A DNA stretch of 64,000 nucleotides, taken from Budorcas taxicolor (Eukaryota; Chordata; Mammalia; Artiodactyla; Bovidae). The notes below the pieces were generated by a model that saw only the letters and a list, made by a program, of their open reading frames with translations, searched no databases and was not told where the DNA came from. The stretch is taken from contig NC_068910.1 of NCBI RefSeq assembly GCF_023091745.1, positions 50,021,272 to 50,085,271 of the forward strand, in the 5' to 3' direction. Positions 53,358 to 64,000 of the stretch are shown one piece after another (within the stretch, counting starts at the first letter, position 1; each line of letters begins with the position of its first letter). A program made the translations under genes and the position numbers.

Positions 53358-53825
53358 TGTCAAATGCACAACATGAGAGTTGCGAGTTAAGTTTTATTTG
53401 TGGCAAAATGAGGACTGTAGCCTGGGAGATAGCACTTCAGGTAGTTCTGAGAAATTGCTCCTAAGAGGTAGTGGGGAAGGTCAAGATATATATGACTTTG
53501 GTGAAGGGGAAGTACATGAAGTCCAGTTATTTTTGCAGAAGGTCTCCTGAGGGTTACTGCTAGTCACGAGGAGCACATGTTACCATGAAGGAATTTAGTG
53601 CTTTTCTAGATACGAGGAGATGCCAAGAATTGGGCTCATAAAATGAGTTCCTGAGCGTAATCTAACTCTCTGAAACCTGTTACGCCAGTTTTTCCCCAGC
53701 ACCAAGTGCCTTATTCCTGATCTCCACCCCTTACTTCCTTCAGGGGGTGTTGAAGGTCAGCAACTGCAGCCCACGTGACTTAATCCTTACAGAGGTGGAT
53801 GGCAAGTGCCAGTTTGTAGTTGACA
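53358..53825 (-). repeat. ERV-B 5' LTR
   Basis: Starts TGTCAAATGCAC and ends TAGTTGACA. Same order of blocks as 44108-44586. Confidence 0.93.
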
Positions 53826-56450
53826 GCATTGTGGTCAGAAAAGATGCTTGATATGATTTCAGTTTTCTTAAATTTGCCAAGGCCTCCTTTGGTGGCCCAG
53901 CCTGTGATCATTCCTGGAGCGTGTTCCTTGTGCACATGAGAGGAATGTACGTTCTGCATTTGGACGGAATGCGCTATAAATATCAGTTAACTCTAATGTG
54001 TCATTTAAGGTCTGTGTTACCTTGTTGATTTTCTGTCTGAATAATCTTTCCATTGATGAAAGTGGGGTGTTAAAGTCCCCCACTATTATTGTATTATTGT
54101 CGATTTTTCCTTCTATGGTTGTTATTATTTGCCTTATATATTGAGGTGCTGGTATTTTGGGTACATATATATTCACAGTTGATACAGCTTTTTCTTGGGT
54201 TGACCCCTTGATTGTTTTGTCGTGCTCTTTCTTTGTCTCTTGTAACAGTCTTTATTTTAAAGTCCCTTTTGTCTGATACCAATATAAAATATTGATATAA
54301 ATATTGATACCCTGGCTTGCTTTCCATGGAATACCTTTTTCTGTCCCCTCACTTTGTATGTGTCCCTAGATCTGAAGTGGGTCTCCTGTAGACAGCGTAT
54401 ATGTAGTCTTGTTTTGTATCAATTCAGACTGCTTGATATATCAGTCTCTGTATAAACAAGATTGTTTTAAATTGCTGGTATTTTAATTTCAAATGCATTT
54501 CCAATATCCTGCATTTGTCCAGTGTGCTTTTCTCACAGTTGCTGGTTTTGATATTATATCTGCAAGCATCTGATTTCCTACCTTTTATTTTACATTTGCC
54601 TTTACTAGTGAGCTTTTCCATTAATGATTTTCTTGTTTCTAGTTGTGGCCTTTTCTGGCTAGAGAAGTTCCTTAAGCATTTGTTGCAAAGCTGGTCTGAT
54701 GGTCCTGAATTCTCTTAGCTTTTGTGTGTCTGTAAATTTGTTGATTTCTCTGTTGAATCTGAGTAAGGGCCTTGCTGAGTAGACGACCCTTCGTCGTCGT
54801 AGGTTCTTCCCTTTCTTCACTTTAAATATACTGTGCCAGTCCTTTCTGGCCTGCAGAGTTTCTGCTGAGAAGTCAGCTTATAGTCTTATAGGAGCTCCCT
54901 TGTATGTTTGTTGTTCTTCCCTCATTGCCTTTTAATATTTTTTCCTTTGTCTTTTGTTTTTGTCCATTTGGTTGGTTTGTCTTGGTCTGTTCCTCCTTAT
55001 GTTTATCCTGCCTGGGACTGTCTGCTTCCTGGACATGGGTGATTGTTCCCTTTCCCATGTTAGGGAAGTTTTCCATTATTTCTCAGGTCTTTTATATATT
55101 TCTTTTCCTTCTAGGATCCCTATAATGTGAATGTTGGTGCATTTAATGTTGTCCCAGAGGTTTCTTAGACCTTTTTCATTCTTCCTTCTTTATTCTGTTC
55201 TTTGGCAGTAATTGCGACTATTCTGTCTTCTCACTCACTCGCCTGTTTTCAGCTCACTCTTCTTCGGCTTCAGTTATTCTGTTATTGATTCCTGCCCGTG
55301 TATTTTTCATTTCAGTGATTCTGTTGTTCGTCTCTGTTCTTTAGTTCTTCTAGGTCTTTGTTAAACATTTCTTGTGTCTTGATCTGTGTCTTCATTTTCC
55401 CCAGATCATCTTTACTGTTGATACTCTTTTTCCTCCAGTAGATTGCCTGCCTCCACTTCGCTTACTTGTTCTTCTGGGTTTTTATCTTGTTAATTCATCT
55501 GGGACACATTTGTTTACTCTAATTTTGTCTACCTTCCTGTGATTTTGGTTTCCATTTTGCAAGCTGCAGGGTTATAATTCTTTTTGCTTCTGTCCACCCC
55601 CTGGTGGATGAGTCTTGTCTAAGAGGCTTGTGCAGGCTTCCTGATGGGAGGAGCTGATTCTTGCCCCCCGGTAGGAGGAGCCCACTGGTGAGTGGAGTTG
55701 GACGTTGTTCCTCTGGTAGGCAGGACCACGTCAGGGGGTGCGTTTATTGAGCAGCTATGTGCTCAGGAGGATTTTAAGCAGTTTATCCCAACCTGTTGGC
55801 TGCTTAGCCTGAGGCATCCCAGCACTGGAGCCTACAGGCTGTTGGGTGGGACCGGGTCTTAGTGAGAAAATGGCCCCTTCCAAGAGGGCTCACACTGGTG
55901 CCTTCTGTGTCCTTGTCCCCACAGTGAACCACAATTGCCCCCCTACCTCTGCCGGAGACCCTCCAATACTGGCAGGTACATTGGGCCCAGTCTCTTATGA
56001 GATCATTACTTTTTTCCCCTGGATCTTTGTATACTTGAGATCCTGTGCACACCCTCCAAGAGTGGGGTTTCTATTTCCCCCAGTCCTGTGGAATTCCTGT
56101 GATCAAACCCTGATGAACTTCAAACCCAGATTTTCTGGGGATTCCTACTTCCATTGCCAGAGCCACAGGTTGGGAAGCCTGATGTGGGGTTCAGAACTTT
56201 CAGTCCTCTGGGAGAACTTGTGGTATAATTATTTTCCAGTTTGTGGGTTGCCTGCCTGTAGTGTGTGAGATTTGATTTCATCACTATTGTGCCCTTCTCA
56301 CTGTCTTGTTTTGGCTTTTTCTTTGGATGTAGGGTATCTTTTTTGACAGGTTCCAGTGGTTTTTTGTCAGTGGTTGTTGAGTAGTTAGTTGTGGTTTGGA
56401 TGTTTCATTAAGAAGAGGTGAGCTCATGTTCTTCTCTGCCATCTCATCTC
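53826..56450 (-). repeat. L1-A, 5' part (ORF2 endonuclease, ORF1, 5' UTR)
   Basis: Continues L1-A after ERV-B. The endonuclease segment is open at 53868-54176 (NTIIVGDFNTPLSSM; the SRIDH motif reads SRNDH). ORF1 wording lies at about 54740-55540 (MENFPNMGKGTITHVQEA). GC-richer 5' UTR-like sequence follows to about 56450. All frames are broken. Confidence 0.82.
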
Positions 56451-56745
56451 CTTGATTCCTTGTACTTCAGTTACTCCTTGGTGTAAGAATGGCTGGGTCT
56501 GCAGTCACTCTACCTTCCTTTGGAGTCTCCTTCAGCTTCTCCAGTTCCTGGGCAGCTGTGTGTGTTCAGTTCTCTGACAAAGGGCTCCAGGCTCTGTTGC
56601 CAACACCTCACCCCAAAAAGATGCTAGTGGGCCAGCTGTGCCACTACCTAGGCAGCGGCTGGGCACTCTAGATCATGAAGGCTTTTTCATGAACAGAAAT
56701 TCTTAGATTTAATGTGGGCAGATTTTATGAGTTTATTACATGTTG
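56451..56745. other. spacer between L1 elements
   Basis: No recognisable element. Confidence 0.6.
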
Positions 56746-57335
56746 GATTTTTTTTTTAAATGAAGCATAGCTGATTTACAGTGTTGTGCTAATTTCTGCT
56801 GTACAGCAAAGTGATTTGGTGATATATATATGTTCACTCTTTTTTAATATTCTTTTCCGTTGTGGTTTATCATAAAATACTGAATGTAGTTCTCTGTTCC
56901 GTACAGGAGGACTTTGGTGCCCATCCGTTCTGTATACAACAGCTTGTGTTTACTCACAGCTTGTCGCTCCCTCTCTCCCCTAGCCCCTCCGTCTTGGCTC
57001 ACAGGCCTGTTCCCTGTATTCAGGACTGGGCTTCACAGGCAGGGTCATTTGTGTCGTAGCTGAGACCCCACGTGTGAGCAATGCCAGGAGCTGTTTGTCT
57101 TTCCCTTCCCAGCTTGCTCCACCGAGTGCGATGATGTCTGGTTGCATCCAGGCTGCCGCACACGCATCACGTCATTCTTTTGTGTGACTGAGGAGTGTTC
57201 CATTTTACGTGTGTCTTCTCTATCCTTTCATTTGTTGATAGGCATTTGCTTCCATGTCTTGGCTATTGTAAATTGCGCTGCTGTGAACATAAGGGTGCCA
57301 TGTATCTTTTTGGATTAGAGTTTTGTGTGGATTTA
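56746..57335 (-). repeat. L1 3' fragment
   Basis: T-run, then GCTGATTTACAGTGTTGTGC and TTCTGCTGTACAGCAAAGTG, and later CTTCCATGTCTTGGCTATTG. Cut by the Bov-tA at 57336. Confidence 0.88.
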
Positions 57336-57531
57336 GCTTCCCTGGTGGCTCAGATGGTAAGAAATCTGCCTGTAATTCAGGAGACCTGGGTTCGATCCTG
57401 GGTGGGGAAGATCCGCTGGAGAAGGAAGTGGCTACCCACTCCACTATTCTTGCCTGGAGAATTCCATGGACAGAGAAGCCTGGTGGGCTGCAGTCCATGG
57501 GGTTACAAAGAGTCGGACATGAGTGAGCGTT
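57336..57531 (+). repeat. Bov-tA SINE
   Basis: GCTTCCCTGGTGGCTCAGAT, GGTTCGATCCTGGGTGGGGA, Bov-A tail to GAGTGAGCGTTTTGCAT. Confidence 0.93.
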
Positions 57532-57544
57532 TTGCATACACTGA

Positions 57545-60500
57545 TGCATTAAGTCTCCACTCTTGACCACTGGAAGCAGAGTTGCTGGGTTCAGGGTTTG
57601 GCACACCTTGAAGGTAATGTCCAGGATGTTTGTTACAAGAGTCTGATATCTTGTTAACTTTCTGCCGGTCAGCCAGTGATGTCCTTTGACTGCTAGCACA
57701 GATTGTACCTGATGAGGGGTTAACACATCTAAGTGTTGTCACAGGGTGAGCTTGGATACCTCATTAACAAGCAGGGCTACTACTGCCTGCAGCCAGCTTG
57801 GCCATCCCAGGGCTGCAGAGTCCATTTGTTGTGGAAAGTAAGCCACAGGTCTCTGATCCAGTCCCAACTTTTGGGTCAGGATGCCTACTGGCTAATCCCG
57901 ACCTCTTCATGCACATTTAGGGTAAAGGGCTTTCCCACGTTTGCAAGGCCCAGTGCTGGTGCTCTGTTAAACTCAGTCTTCAGAGCCTCAGAGGCCCTTT
58001 AGTTTATTGATGGTCCTTATTCTGTTGAAGGGGTTCCTTTCTCCTCCCTTTAGGGCCTCATATCAGGGTTTAGCTATAGGGCTGTCATTTAGAATCCAGA
58101 TATGACAGAACCCAGCTGTCCCAAGAAAGCCTTGGAGTTTCTTGGTGGTTGGAGATGGTATGCACTAATTGCTGTTTGATCTATGGCCAGGGTTTGTTTG
58201 CCCCTGAGGTCAAAACAAATCCTAAACATTGAACTCGTTGCTGTGAAATCTGAGCCTTGGTTGGAGAGACTTTTATCCACTTTTTGCCAGAAAATTTAGG
58301 ACCCTATCAGTATTTTGATCTGAATCACTGCTTATCAGTGTCATCAACAGATTGTAGCAGAGTTCTCTTCTCAAGGCTCAGTTCCCTTGATTCCCTTGCT
58401 AATGCATTTCCAAAAAGATGGAGGCTGTCCTTGAAACCCTGGGGAAGCACTGTCCAGGCATATTGGTTAGCCCCCAGGGTGTCAGGGTCCCTCCATTCAA
58501 AGGCAAAAAGGCATTGAGAATCTGAATGTTGGGGAATCCAGAGAAATTCATCTTTGTCGTCCAAAACAGAAATCCTGGGTGTTCCCTCGTTGGGTGAGGA
58601 GGGTGTGTGGGTTTGGCGCCAGGGGGTAAAGAGGGATGACTGCCTCACTCGCTGCTGAGTCTTGCACCAGCTGATACTGCCCGGCAGGCATCCGGACAGG
58701 AAGGATCGGGGTGCTGCAGGGGGACTGGCAGGATCTGAGGAATCCTGTTTTAGGAATTTGCCGAGCAGTAGTTGGAGTCCCCTCAGGGCCTCAGGCTTCA
58801 AAGGATATTGTCTCTTCCAGGGGTGTTTTCCTCAGGCCTTAAATCTTATTTTTTATTGGGGGAGCACATTTTGCCCTTCCTGGCACTGAGGTATCCCAAA
58901 CTACAGGATCTACTTGTCAAATTTCCTGAAGGATGTTGTGGGGGATATTTTGATGCCCACCAGGTGGGTCATCTGGGGTTGCTCACATATGCATTCTCTG
59001 TTTGGATTCTTTACCTCCTTGGACTTCATCCTGTCCTAAGATTATGTAGCAGATCTCACCCGAGGAGGGGGACTGGGCATTCTGGCATGTACAGAAAGGA
59101 GTGAGTCATGACAATCGACCCGATGTTGCAGGCACGGGGGAGGCGTAAATCACCTTACCTTTAGCTGGCCAAGTCAGGGCAGGTATCTCCAGTGTCCACT
59201 GGAAACCGCTTTCTTACCTGCCACATGGAAGAAGTCTCTCTGGAGTAATGAGGGTGGACAAGTGGGATGTGGGACCGGCCAGGCACCTGAGCCTGTCAGT
59301 TGGGGTGTGGAGATCACTCACAGGGAACTGGGGCCAGTCAGGGTCACCCCTCTGGCATCCCACAGGAGGGTTAGGACAGCCCCCCTCCCGGTGCCCCCCT
59401 TTCAGACAAAAGGCGTGACTGGTTCAGACCCAGGTGGTTTCTTGGTGGTGTGTCCAGCCTTCTCAGGCCTCCACGGTCCCCTCAAGGTGGTGGGTGAGTC
59501 GGAGCCACCAAAAGCTCTGTTTTCTGTGATAAGCCTCTTATCTTGATTGGCCTCCTCCGTTAAGTCTCGGTTGTTATAGACCTTTACAGTGGGGTTTGGG
59601 CCCAGCCTCAAGTTTTTGTCATTTTTCTCTGGATATCAGGAGTAGCCTGAGTGATAAAATGCACAGCCAGTAGTGTTTCCCTTAAGACTCAGGGTCTGTA
59701 TCGGTGTCCTTCCCGAGTGTCTCTGTCACTGGCTCAGGAAGACTGCTGGGGTTTCATCTTTTTCCTGTGTAACCTCTCAGGCCTTATAATAATTTACAGG
59801 CTTTGGCACACCTTTTCACTCCTTCTGATAGACAAGTAATGTAATATCTCATCCTAGCCTGGCCTACATGATTGTCACAATTGGATTGTGGGTCATGTTC
59901 TGGGGTTACATACCCGCCCCCCCTTCCGCACCCCCCCTCCACCTGATGGATTGGTGGCCAGTAGGCCATCTGCTATTTCCCTTGCCTTTTTCAGTATATG
60001 CTGCTTTTCATCCGGGGTGCAGCAGTGGGCCAGAATAACCCTGATGTCCTGCTATGTGTGAGAGAAAGCCAACCCCAGCCTGAGAAATTTACCCCTAAAC
60101 TTGTCAGGGTTCTCTGAGAATCTGGCAAACCTCTCCTTGCAGATTAACCCGGTTCCTTTAAGATCTCTCTTTGGGGATGCCCTCCAGGGGCCCCTTAAAG
60201 CATCCCAAAGTTAACTGGAAGTCAGGAGAGTTTCATTTAGAATTTGCTATTTGAAAATTCTGTCAAAAAGTTTTAAAGCACCCAGGCAGATAGGATCATA
60301 GGTTTCTGTGAAACAATCCTTACTCCTTGAGCTAAGGTGGGAAAAAATAAAAAGTCGATGTAGATCACTTAAGGCACAGGAACTCACACGATCTGTTATC
60401 GAAAGGGCATCCAGGACAGCTTTTGTTCTCCTGTGAGAGAGACCAGTCCAGTCCTACACCAGTCTGCTCCTAATAAAATCCAGTTACCTAGTTAAATTTA

Positions 60501-60560
60501 ATCCAACCTTAGAAAATCCTGACCACATACAGAATTCTTTTCTCATTGCTCCACTTCTGC
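57545..60560 (-). pseudogene. ERV-C: ERV1 internal remnant (gag and pol)
   Basis: Minus strand, reading leftwards: gag-like sequence (about 59400-60500), reverse transcriptase (58325-58801, with DSQCLFAFEWRDPDT and AWTVLPQGFKDSLHLFGNAL), then connection and RNase H (about 57590-58000, LTPHQVQSVLAVKGHHWL). The catalytic box reads SVDD instead of YVDD. No LTRs are seen at either edge: the left edge meets a SINE and an L1 piece, the right edge a BovB. It is related to ERV-A but not a copy of it. Confidence 0.82.
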
Positions 60561-60751
60561 AAATCCTCTGCCACTTTCTATAGCCATACGTTGTGTCGTG
60601 TTCTCTCCCCATTCAGAGAGCCAACTCCAGGACAAAAGCATCTTTTTTCCTTTAAACAAAATCTGTTTCCACTCCCCAGACTTCCTTTTCTGAATGCACA
60701 CATCCTACTTTTCCTAAGCAACCAGGAACTGACCCTTGCATTGGCATTCAT
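60561..60751. other. short spacer
   Basis: No recognisable element; may be the decayed 5' end of ERV-C. Confidence 0.5.
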
Positions 60752-63700
60752 TCCGTTGTTGCTGTTCAGTCACTTAAGTAGTGACTCTTTGTGACCCCAT
60801 GAACTGCAGCACTCCAGCTTCCCTGTCCTTCACTGTCTCCCAGAGTTTGCTCAGACTCCTGTCCATTGAGTCAGTGATGGCATCCAACCATCTCAACTTC
60901 TGTTGTCCCCTTCTCCTTCTGCCCTCACTCTTTCCTAGCATCAAGTGGTCTTTCCCAGTGAGTCAGCTCTTTGCATCAAGTGGCCCAAGTTTTGGAGCTT
61001 CAGCTTCAGCATCCGTCCTTCCAATGAATATTTGGGGTTGATTTCCTTTACGATTGACTGGTTTGATCTTCATGCTATTCAAGGGACTTTCAAGAGTCTT
61101 TTCCAGCACCACGATTTGAAAGCATCAGTTCTTTGGCGCTCAGCTTCCTTTATGGTTCAACTCTCACATCCATACATTGAATACATGACTATTGGAAAAA
61201 CCATAGCTTTAACTATATGGATCTTTGTTGGCAAGGTGATGTCTCTGCTTTTTAATATACTGGCTAGGTTTGTCATAACTATTCTTCCAAGGAGCAAGTA
61301 TCTTAATTTTGTGGCTGCAGTCACTGTCTGCATTGATTTTGGAGCCCAAGAAAATGAAATATGACATTGTTTTCGCATTTTCCCCATCTATATGCCATGA
61401 AGTGATAAGACTGGATGCCATGATCTTTGTTTTTTGAATGTTGAGTTTTGAGCCAGCTTTTTCACCCTCCTCTTTCACCGTCAAGAGACTTCTCTTCACT
61501 TTCTTCCATTAAAGTGGTATCATATGCATATCTGAGGTTGTTGATATTTCTCCCAGCAATTTTGATTCCACCTTGTGATTCATCCAGCCAGGCATTTCGC
61601 ATGATGTACTTTGCATATAAGTTAAATAAGCAGAGTGACAATATACAGCCTTGATGTACTCCTTTCCCGATTTTGAGCTAGTCTGTTCCATGTGCGGTTC
61701 AAACTGATGCTTCTTGACCTGCATACATGTTTCTCAGGAGGCAGGTAATGTGGTCTGGTATTCCCATCTCTTGAACAATATTCCACAGTTGGTTGTGATC
61801 CACATAGTCAAAGGCTTTAGCATAGTCAATGAAGCAGATGTTTTTCTGGAATTCTCTTGCTTTTTCTGTGATCCAGTGGTTGTTGGTAATTTGATCTTTG
61901 GGTCTTCTGCCTTTTCTAAACCCATCTTGTACATCTGGAAGTTTGCAGTTCACCTACTGATGAAGCCTAGCTTGAAGGATTTTGAGCATAATCTTGCTGG
62001 CATGTGAAATGACTGTAACTGTACAGTAATTTGAGCATTCTTTGGCATTGCCTTTCTTTGGGATTGGAATAAAGACTGACCTTTTCCAGTCCTGTGGCCA
62101 CTGTGAGTTTTCCAAATTTGCTGGCACACTGAGTGTAGCACTTTAGCAGCAGCATCTTTTAAGATTTGAAATAACTCAGCTGGAATTCCATCAGCCTCAC
62201 TAGCTTTGTTTGTAGTAATGCTTCCTAAGGCCCACTTGACTTCACACTCGAGGATGTCTGGCTCTGGGTGAGTGATCACACCATCGTGGTTATCTGGGTC
62301 ATGAAGATCTCTTTTGTACAGTTCTGTGTATTCTTGCCACCTTTTCTTAATCTCGTCTGCTTCTGTTAGGTCCTTGCTTTTTTTGTCCTTTATTGTGCCT
62401 ATCTTTGCATGAAATGTTCTCTCGATATCTCCAGTTTTCTTAAAGGCATCTCTAGTCTTTCCCATTCTGTTGTTTTTCTCTGTTTCTCTGCATTGTTTAC
62501 TTAAGGCTTTCTTATCTTTCCTTGCTATTCTCTGCAGCTCTGCATTCAGTTGGGTATTATCTTTCCCTTTTTCCTTTCTCTTTCGTTTTTCTTATTTTCT
62601 CAGCTTTTTGTAAGGCCTCCTCCAACAACCACTTAGCCTTCTTGGATTTCTTTTTATTTTGAATGGTTTTGGTCACCACCTCCTGTACAATGTTAATGAA
62701 CCTCTGACCATAGTTCTTCAGGCACTCTGTCTTGGCACTCTGCCAGATCTAGTCCCTTGAATCTATTCATCACCTCTGCTGAATAATCATAAGGGATTTG
62801 ATTTGGTCATACCTGAATGGCATAGTGTTTTCCCAACTTTCTTCAATTTTAGCCGGAATTTTGCAATAAGGAGCTGATGGTCTGAGCCACAGTCTGCACC
62901 AGGTCTTGTTTTTACTGACTGTATAGAGCTTCATCTTCAGCTGCAAAGAATATAATCAATCTGATTTCAGTATTGGCCATCTGGTGATGTCCATGTATAG
63001 AGTCATCTCATGTGTTGTTGGAAGAGGGTGCTTGCTATGACCAGTGTGTTCTCTTGGCGAAACTGTGTTAGCCTTTGCCCTGCTTCATTTTGTACTCAAA
63101 GGCCAAACTTGCCTGTTACTCCAGGTATCTTTTGGCGTCCGACTTTTACATTCCAGTTGCATATGGCTAAAAGGGCATCTTTTGGTATTAGTTCTAGGTA
63201 TTAGGATGTCTTGTAGGTCTTCATAGAATAATTTAACTTTAACTTCTTCAGCATTAGTGGTTAGGGCATAGACTTTGATTGTTGTGATGTTGAATGGTTT
63301 GCCTTAGAAATGAACCAAGATCATTCTGTCATTTTGAGATTGCAACCAAGTACTGCATTTCAGACTCTTTTGTTGACTATGAGGGCTACTCCATTCCTTC
63401 TAGGCTTAACTCAGTTGGTAAAGAATCCGCCTGCAATGCAGGAGACCCAGGTTCAGTTCCTGGGTTGGGAAGATCCGCTGGAGAAGAGATAGGCCACCCA
63501 CTCCAGTATCCTTGGGCTTTCCTGGTGGCTCAGCTGGTAACAAATCTGCCTGCAACGTGGGAGACCTGGGTTCAATCCCTGGGTTGGCAAGATCCCCTGG
63601 AGAAGAGAACGGCTGCCCACTCCAGTATTCTGGCCTGGAGAATCCATGGACTGCATAGCCCATGGGGTTGCAGAGAGTCAGCCATGACTGAGCGACTTTC

Positions 63701-64000
63701 ACTTTCACTTTTCGTTCCTTCAAAGGGAGTCTTGGCCATAGTAGTAGATATAATGGTCATCTGAATTAAATTCGCCTGTTCCTGTCCATTTTAGTTCACT
63801 GATTTCTAAAATGTCGACATTCACTCTTGCCGTCTCCTGTTTGAGCACATCTAGTTTATCCTGATTCGTGGACCTAAGATTCCGGGTTCCTCTGCAGTAT
63901 CGTTTGCAGCATCCAGACTTAGTTTGACCACCAGACTCATCCACAGCTGGATGCCGTTGCCCCTTTGGCTCAGTCTCTTCCTTCTTTCTGTAGCTGCTTC
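60752..64000 (-). repeat. BovB LINE, long copy running off the window
   Basis: BovB (RTE clade) with its 3' terminus at about 60752 and its endonuclease at the window end. Minus-strand segments in order are endonuclease start (63720-63944, ETARVNVDILEISELKWTG), RT N-terminal part (61950-62465, KSKDLTEADEIKKRWQEYTE), RT core (61699-61953, KNICFIDYAKAFDYVDHNQL), the catalytic box at 61519-61530 which reads YAYD rather than YADD, and the C-terminal part (61157-61499). Frameshifts separate them. A dimeric Bov-tA is inserted at 63402-63711. Confidence 0.93.
63402..63711 (+). repeat. dimeric Bov-tA SINE in BovB
   Basis: Two tRNA-derived heads joined at CTCCAGTATCCTTGGGCTTT, then one Bov-A tail. 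The short word ttccttc occurs at both edges, and BovB sequence resumes after it. Confidence 0.92.

Larger units (their letters stand above)
44108..53825 (-). mobile_element. ERV-B: ERV1 (gamma-like) provirus inserted in L1-A
   Basis: Two LTRs (44108-44586 and 53358-53825) with TG..CA-type ends are flanked by the same four bases GCAT (44104-44107 and 53826-53829). The L1 sequence left of the first GCAT continues right after the second. Inside, reading leftwards, lie a leader, a foreign L1 (50107-52980), unassigned sequence, an inverted BovB, then pol and env remnants. All frames are broken. The LTRs differ at very roughly one base in ten by eye, an old insertion. Confidence 0.92.
24529..64000 (+). 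other. MLH1: MLH1 intron 13 (5' part, at least 39.5 kb)
   Basis: From the exon 13 donor to the window end I find no match to exon 14 (VLREMLHNHSF region). The space is filled by three ERV1 remnants, two large L1s, BovB copies, SINEs and DNA transposons. Human intron 13 is, from memory, about 11 kb. The stretches 25270-26990 and 36660-38060 are the longest without a clear repeat, and neither contains an exon I can support. Confidence 0.88.

Noticed and set aside
53150..53464. 104-codon + strand frame across the ERV-B leader and LTR
   Set aside because: It crosses the LTR boundary, lies antisense to the provirus, and has no known counterpart.
26995..60560. A coding-competent endogenous retrovirus
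   Set aside because: All three ERVs have broken frames and altered catalytic residues, and env is not recognisable. None could make a functional protein.
391..63711. True tRNA genes in the tRNA-like heads of Bov-tA and CHR elements
   Set aside because: These are tRNA-derived SINEs. The heads lack a full cloverleaf and are joined to SINE tails and target duplications.
24529..64000. MLH1 exon 14 inside the window
   Set aside because: I looked for coding sequence for VLREMLHNHSF, CVNPQWALAQHQ and LYLLNTTKLS on both strands and found none. The exon must lie beyond 64000 if the gene is intact.
1..64000. An undescribed multi-gene system such as a defence or biosynthetic cluster
   Set aside because: The window is a vertebrate gene with repeat-filled introns. 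No operon-like run of genes or unexplained conserved block is visible.

Overview
The window is a piece of a ruminant (bovid) nuclear genome. Two things show this. It carries a split vertebrate gene, and it is full of repeats typical of ruminants: BovB (RTE-clade) LINEs, Bov-tA and Bov-A SINEs, and CHR-type tRNA-derived SINEs. I cannot tell cattle from sheep or goat by reading alone.

The only host gene I can support is MLH1, the MutL homologue of DNA mismatch repair, on the + strand. Twelve consecutive coding exons, matching human exons 2 to 13, lie between 1559 and 24528. They total 1460 nt in one unbroken frame, and every fully visible intron has GT-AG ends. They encode most of the GHKL ATPase (DNGTGI, the TSKL/GFRGEAL lid, GTQITVEDLF), the transducer domain (DVNVHPTKHEVHF), the linker and its nuclear-localisation-like KRPR cluster. 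Exon 1 with the promoter lies before the window. Exon 14 and the C-terminal dimerisation domain lie after it. Introns 1 to 12 hold ordinary repeats: L1, L2 and MIR pieces, one BovB 3' piece, several SINEs and a hAT-like remnant.

From 24529 to the end (about 39.5 kb) the window is all MLH1 intron 13, greatly enlarged by nested retroelements. In order these are: a small hAT-type DNA transposon; an ERV1 (gamma-like) provirus, ERV-A, 26995-36652, with two LTRs, a tRNA-Phe-type primer binding site and decayed gag and pol; a spacer with old LINE pieces; a near full-length old L1 (about 39620-56450) split by a second provirus, ERV-B (44108-53825, with 4-bp target duplications GCAT). ERV-B was itself hit by an inverted BovB fragment, a younger 5'-truncated L1 and SINEs. 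After these come an L1 3' piece, a third ERV1 internal remnant without visible LTRs (ERV-C, about 57545-60560), and a long BovB (60752 to the window end). Nearly all the large elements lie antisense to MLH1.

I found no RNA gene, CRISPR array, second host gene or new multi-gene system. The points most worth checking are a tandem splice donor at exon 13, an in-frame 12-bp duplication in exon 12, the datable nesting in intron 13, the opposed BovB halves, and two hAT-like copies with 8-bp target duplications, one of them inside ERV-A.
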